Positions 60,405 through 64,000 of a DNA stretch of 64,000 bases are shown piece after piece (the first letter of the stretch is position 1; every line of letters starts with the position of its first letter). The DNA comes from Fischerella sp. PCC 9431 (lineage in GTDB: Bacteria > Cyanobacteriota > Cyanobacteriia > Cyanobacteriales > Nostocaceae). Below the pieces are notes generated by a model. The model was not told the origin of the DNA, did no database searches, and saw only the letters and a list, made by a program, of their open reading frames with translations. A program made the translations under genes and the position numbers. The stretch lies in the NCBI RefSeq assembly GCF_000447295.1, contig NZ_KE650771.1, forward strand, positions 5,601,559-5,665,558, read 5' to 3'.

Positions 60405-62840
60405 TTAACTTCTCAAAGCAACACCAAATTTTTCGACCAATGTATCACGGACTTTTTGATGCACGGGTTCAACTTCTGCATCAGTGAGGGTGCGATCGCT
60501 TGCTCGATAAATTAGGCGGAATGCTAAACTTCGTTGTCCTTGTGGTACGTGTTCGCCACGATATTCATCAAACACTTCTACAGATTCGAGTAAATCTTTA
60601 CCTGCTTTAGTAATTGCTTTTTCAATTTCGGCAACTGTCACTTTTACCGGTGCAAAGAAAGCAATATCTCTGTCTGTTGCTGGATAGGTAGAATAAGGTT
60701 TGAATGTGGGTATGGCAATTTCATCCTGATCTAATGCATCTAATAGCACATCTAGATCTAGTTGAAACACGTAAACTGCTTCTGGCAAACTTCTTTCGTG
60801 TCGCAGTTGGGGATGTAACTGCCCAAAGATACCAAGTCTGTCACCTCTAGTCCATAAAGAGGCGGTTCTACCTGGGTGTAAACGCTCATCACGGCAATCA
60901 GGTTGATATTCCACCTCCAAACTTAGACGTTGAAACACACTATCTAAAATGCCTTTGGCTTCATACCAACTTAGAGGTTGCTCACGTCCACTGCTTGTCC
61001 ACTTGCTAGATCTGCGATCGCCTCCCAAAATTCCAGCTATGGCGTCTGCTTCTTGCAATCCGCTTTCTTCTTGCCAGAAAATGCGTCCAATTTCAAAACC
61101 GTTGAGCGTCCCATTACCTTGTTCTAAGTTATACACAAAAGCGTCTATTAACCCAGATATTAAATCTGTGCGTAGGGCTGAATACTCTACAAATAAAGGA
61201 TTTGCCAGTGCAATTTGTCTATCTTCTCCTGGCTTGACTAAAGAGTAATGCATTAATTCTGTCAAGCCTTCTGCCCGCAGACATGCCCGTAATTGCCGCA
61301 GTATTTCCACATCAAAAGGCAGATAACCGGCTCCTGATTTTTCTGGCAGGGTGTCACAGAAACGATTGTAGCCGTAAAGACGGGCAATTTCTTCAACTAA
61401 ATCAATTTCCCGTTCTAAGTCACGGTAACGGTAGGGCGGTACTGTCACTGTCCATTTGCGCTCACCAACCGAAGTCAGTTGACATCCTAATGCAGTGAGG
61501 GTGCGTTCTACATCTTCAGCTTGTAGTTCTGTGGGTTGTTCACCGGAATCAACAGGTCCTAAAACCTGATTCACCCGATCTAATCGTAGTTCTATCGAAC
61601 GTGTCCAAGTCGATGGATCGGATCGAGTATCGGAAATTTCCTGAGTTACAAGATTTCCTTGAGCAAGTTCGGTAATTAAAGTCAAGGCGCGACGTGTGGC
61701 TATTTCCAACCCTGCGCTATTAATACCTCGTTCGTATCGAGCTGAAGATTCACTTCTTAAACCCACACTGCGAGAAGAACGGCGAATCGCTACCGAATCA
61801 AATAAGGCTGCTTCTAATACTATATTTTGTGTACCTGCATGAACTTCGCTGTCTTCGCCACCCATCACACCAGCTAAAGCAACGGGTTGATCGTTGGCGG
61901 TAATCAGTAAGTTTTGGGTGGTGAGAGTACGAGTTTGTCCGTCTAGGGTTTTGAGGGTTTCTCCGGCGTTAGCAAAGCGAACACCAATGTCTAGCTTTTC
62001 GCTTTTGGCTATGGAAACGAGGCGATCGCGATCAAATGCGTGTAGTGGCTGTCCCCATTCTAACAATACATAGTTAGTGATATCCACTACATTATTAATT
62101 GGTCTGACTCCCGCAGCCCGTAAACGCTGTTGTAACCAATCAGGGGAGGCAGCAATTTTTACTTGTGCAATTACTGTACCAATATAAGCAGGGCAAGCTT
62201 GCGTATCAGCTACTTTAATAGCTAAATTTCCTGCACCTTGGGAAACTGAAACTTCACCAGGTTCAGGAATAGTTATTTTTGCACCCGTCAGAGCTGCAAC
62301 TTCCCGCGCTATACCCACCATACTTAAGGCATCAGCACGGTTAGCAGTAGCAGTCACATCAAGAATAACATCATCTAAACCCAACAAAGGACGCACATCA
62401 CTACCCAATTGCAGATTCTCTTGGGTAAAAATATGAATTCCGTCTACATCACTTGGCAAACCTAGCTCCTTTAAAGAACAAATCATGCCATTGGATGGGA
62501 CACCACGCAGTTTTGCAGGTTTAATTTTTAAATCGATATTTGGTAGATAAGTACCTACTGTTGCAATTGGTACATAAATATCTGCCCGGACATTAGGCGC
62601 ACCGCAGACAATATTGAGAGTTTCTCCTGTACCGATATCAACTTGACAAACGCTTAATTTATCAGCATTGGGATGGGGTTGGCGCTCAAGCACTCTCCCA
62701 ATCACAACACCATTTGCCCAAGTGTGGCGATCTTCTATATCTTCTACCTCAAATCCTGCCATTGTCAGAGTTTGAGCTAATTCTTCCGGGTTAAGTTTTA
62801 CCTCGACTAGTTCCCGCAGCCATTTAAGAGAAATACGCAT
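60405..62840 (-). CDS. pheT: Phenylalanine-tRNA ligase beta subunit
   Basis: This is an 811-residue protein of standard length. It has the N-terminal B1 region, a tRNA-binding EMAP-like domain (about 40-150, [20 protein letters not shown]), the B3/B4 editing part ([26 protein letters not shown]), B5 (about 400-480), the catalytic-like core ([12 protein letters not shown]) and a C-terminal anticodon-binding domain ([13 protein letters not shown] to the end). It forms the alpha2beta2 enzyme with PheS, which is not adjacent, as is usual in cyanobacteria. Identity is secure. Confidence 0.97.
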   Translation of the reverse strand: MRISLKWLRELVEVKLNPEELAQTLTMAGFEVEDIEDRHTWANGVVIGRVLERQPHPNADKLSVCQVDIGTGETLNIVCGAPNVRADIYVPIATVGTYLPNIDLKIKPAKLRGVPSNGMICSLKELGLPSDVDGIHIFTQENLQLGSDVRPLLGLDDVILDVTATANRADALSMVGIAREVAALTGAKITIPEPGEVSVSQGAGNLAIKVADTQACPAYIGTVIAQVKIAASPDWLQQRLRAAGVRPINNVVDITNYVLLEWGQPLHAFDRDRLVSIAKSEKLDIGVRFANAGETLKTLDGQTRTLTTQNLLITANDQPVALAGVMGGEDSEVHAGTQNIVLEAALFDSVAIRRSSRSVGLRSESSARYERGINSAGLEIATRRALTLITELAQGNLVTQEISDTRSDPSTWTRSIELRLDRVNQVLGPVDSGEQPTELQAEDVERTLTALGCQLTSVGERKWTVTVPPYRYRDLEREIDLVEEIARLYGYNRFCDTLPEKSGAGYLPFDVEILRQLRACLRAEGLTELMHYSLVKPGEDRQIALANPLFVEYSALRTDLISGLIDAFVYNLEQGNGTLNGFEIGRIFWQEESGLQEADAIAGILGGDRRSSKWTSSGREQPLSWYEAKGILDSVFQRLSLEVEYQPDCRDERLHPGRTASLWTRGDRLGIFGQLHPQLRHERSLPEAVYVFQLDLDVLLDALDQDEIAIPTFKPYSTYPATDRDIAFFAPVKVTVAEIEKAITKAGKDLLESVEVFDEYRGEHVPQGQRSLAFRLIYRASDRTLTDAEVEPVHQKVRDTLVEKFGVALRS

Positions 62841-63025
62841 GGAATGTGTGCTTGTGCGAAATCAGATCTGAAATTCAGAATGCAAAGACTATTTTAGAAT
62901 TAATCGCCCAACTTCCTCATCTATTAGATTAATCAATTTCGTTTGATGAGGTTGGTTTTGCTTCTGAAATAGCCCCAGCCCTGACCACTATACAACTATA
63001 AAATCATCTTCTACAATAAATTAGC

Positions 63026-63994
63026 CTAAGCAGGATAAAGCACTGTTAAATGTAAATCCTGTCTAGTTTTTGATTGTAAATACCGTTCTTGTAATGGTTG
63101 CCATTGCTGCCACATTTGGTAACGATTTTCTGCTAACTTGTTAGCAACTGTGGGAATTTGAGTATTAATTTCTGATTTGAAGATATTCTCTAGCCACTCA
63201 GCCATGACTATGCTATCCTGCATAGAACCCAAGATATCTTGGATACTTTTGAGTTCGGCAACATAAGCTGTGTAATTTTCGCCGTATAAGTCGGTAAATA
63301 ACTCCATTTGGTAACGTATACGTTTGGCTTGTTTTCTTAGACTGTGAAGAGTCTTACCGTTGGTTGCTAATTCTTTTTCTATTTTTTCGGTTTCCCAGTT
63401 GTTTAATACCACTAGTTGAGAACCTTCAATTTGAGTTCCGACTAACCAACCTGAATGTAAGAAGAAATTACTTACCTCTGGTAAAAGTAAGTCTGGTAAA
63501 ACTTCCTGCATAGGTAAACAAGCTAGTGGTAGATAATTCGGTTCTTCTAGCCAGTTTTTTAACGCTTGTTTGATTGATTTATAACGTTCATCTTTCAACA
63601 TTGTTTGCACATCATCAAGTGCATTTTTCCGTTGTTTCTCTAAAGCATTCAAAGCTGTTTGTAGAGATTGCCGTTCTTTTTTAGGTAATTGTAGTTGAGA
63701 AAAATTTTCCAGAGTTTCTTTTAATACATCTAAGTCTCGAAGATTACCAAGACGACGTGCTATCTTACCAACATTTTTATCACTTAGAACCTTTGGGAGA
63801 TTGATGGCGATCGCAAACCTATTTATAACTGTACGTAAGCGACGCATTCCGACTCGCATTTGATGTAATGCTTCTGGATCTTTATCTTTTTTAACTTCAG
63901 TTTCCCATTTTAAGGTTTTTTTAAAGTGTTTTTTGATTGCGGAGTAAGCATAGTGTCCAAGATTTTCAACTGTCTGTTTCGCCGCCAAGGTCAT
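63026..63994 (-). CDS. CHAD domain protein
   Basis: This 322-residue helical protein has conserved basic residues and histidines characteristic of CHAD: ALHQMRVGMRRLRTVINRF near residues 44-62, RRLGNLRDLDVLKE and LHSLRKQAKRIRYQMELF. CHAD binds polyphosphate and is often associated with polyphosphate granules or with CYTH triphosphatases; no CYTH gene is adjacent. The start is six bases from the window edge, so upstream context is not visible. Confidence 0.9.
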   Translation of the reverse strand: MTLAAKQTVENLGHYAYSAIKKHFKKTLKWETEVKKDKDPEALHQMRVGMRRLRTVINRFAIAINLPKVLSDKNVGKIARRLGNLRDLDVLKETLENFSQLQLPKKERQSLQTALNALEKQRKNALDDVQTMLKDERYKSIKQALKNWLEEPNYLPLACLPMQEVLPDLLLPEVSNFFLHSGWLVGTQIEGSQLVVLNNWETEKIEKELATNGKTLHSLRKQAKRIRYQMELFTDLYGENYTAYVAELKSIQDILGSMQDSIVMAEWLENIFKSEINTQIPTVANKLAENRYQMWQQWQPLQERYLQSKTRQDLHLTVLYPA

Positions 63995-64000
63995 AGTTAT

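Overview
The window is chromosomal DNA of a filamentous, probably heterocyst-forming cyanobacterium (Nostocales type). Signs seen in the sequence are very frequent HIP1 octamers (GCGATCGC), heptanucleotide tandem repeats, and many dispersed palindromic repeats. Families typical of that group are also present: AgrE, CHAT-TPR, cyanoexosortase, NACHT-pentapeptide, DUF4278 and Mrp in C-D-E-F-G-A-B order. I found no rRNA, tRNA, CRISPR array or intact insertion sequence.

Layout. 1-9.1 kb: the start of an arginine dihydrolase (agrE, cut by the window edge), a Na+/Ca2+ exchanger, a CHAT-TPR protease-like protein downstream of a secreted haemagglutinin-like protein, and a small secreted Cys-rich protein. 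9.2-11.5 kb: a sensor kinase and two receiver-only regulators. 11.5-13.4 kb: a repeat-rich zone with compound hairpin elements, a nested MITE-like element and a 21-bp tandem array. 13.4-20.5 kb: a DUF389-OmpA fusion, a hybrid kinase with a repeat-derived insertion, an EamA transporter, FdhD and a small exported protein. 20.9-27 kb: a seven-bladed WD40 protein and a NACHT-pentapeptide STAND ATPase, separated by two compound repeats. 27-34.8 kb: sugar-nucleotide and cell-surface genes (dTDP-glucose dehydratase, DegT aminotransferase, exosortase), a kinase, an SDR, msrA, crcB and a graveyard of mobile-element ends. 35-44 kb: an RCK-flanked channel with a non-canonical filter, a second 21-bp array, a second MITE copy, a ferredoxin-MBL fusion, a cysteine desulfurase, an S41 protease, a phosphotransferase and a degenerate AAA protein. 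44-48.2 kb: a seven-gene Mrp antiporter operon next to a truncated P-type ATPase start. 48-64 kb: a DapF paralogue with both catalytic cysteines replaced by serine, next to a methyltransferase; small proteins; cutA; a cupin; a third 21-bp array; tex; a DUF433/DUF5615 toxin-antitoxin pair between direct repeats; an atypical kinase; pheT; and a CHAD protein.

The strongest candidates for undescribed biology are five. (1) The Ser/Ser DapF paralogue paired with a methyltransferase. (2) A family of four-hairpin intergenic elements whose stems change sequence but keep pairing. (3) Three unrelated tandem arrays that all have a 21-bp period. (4) MITE-like elements with 10-bp flanking duplications. (5) The WD40 plus NACHT-pentapeptide gene pair. 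Functions were assigned by reading motifs; no database search was run.
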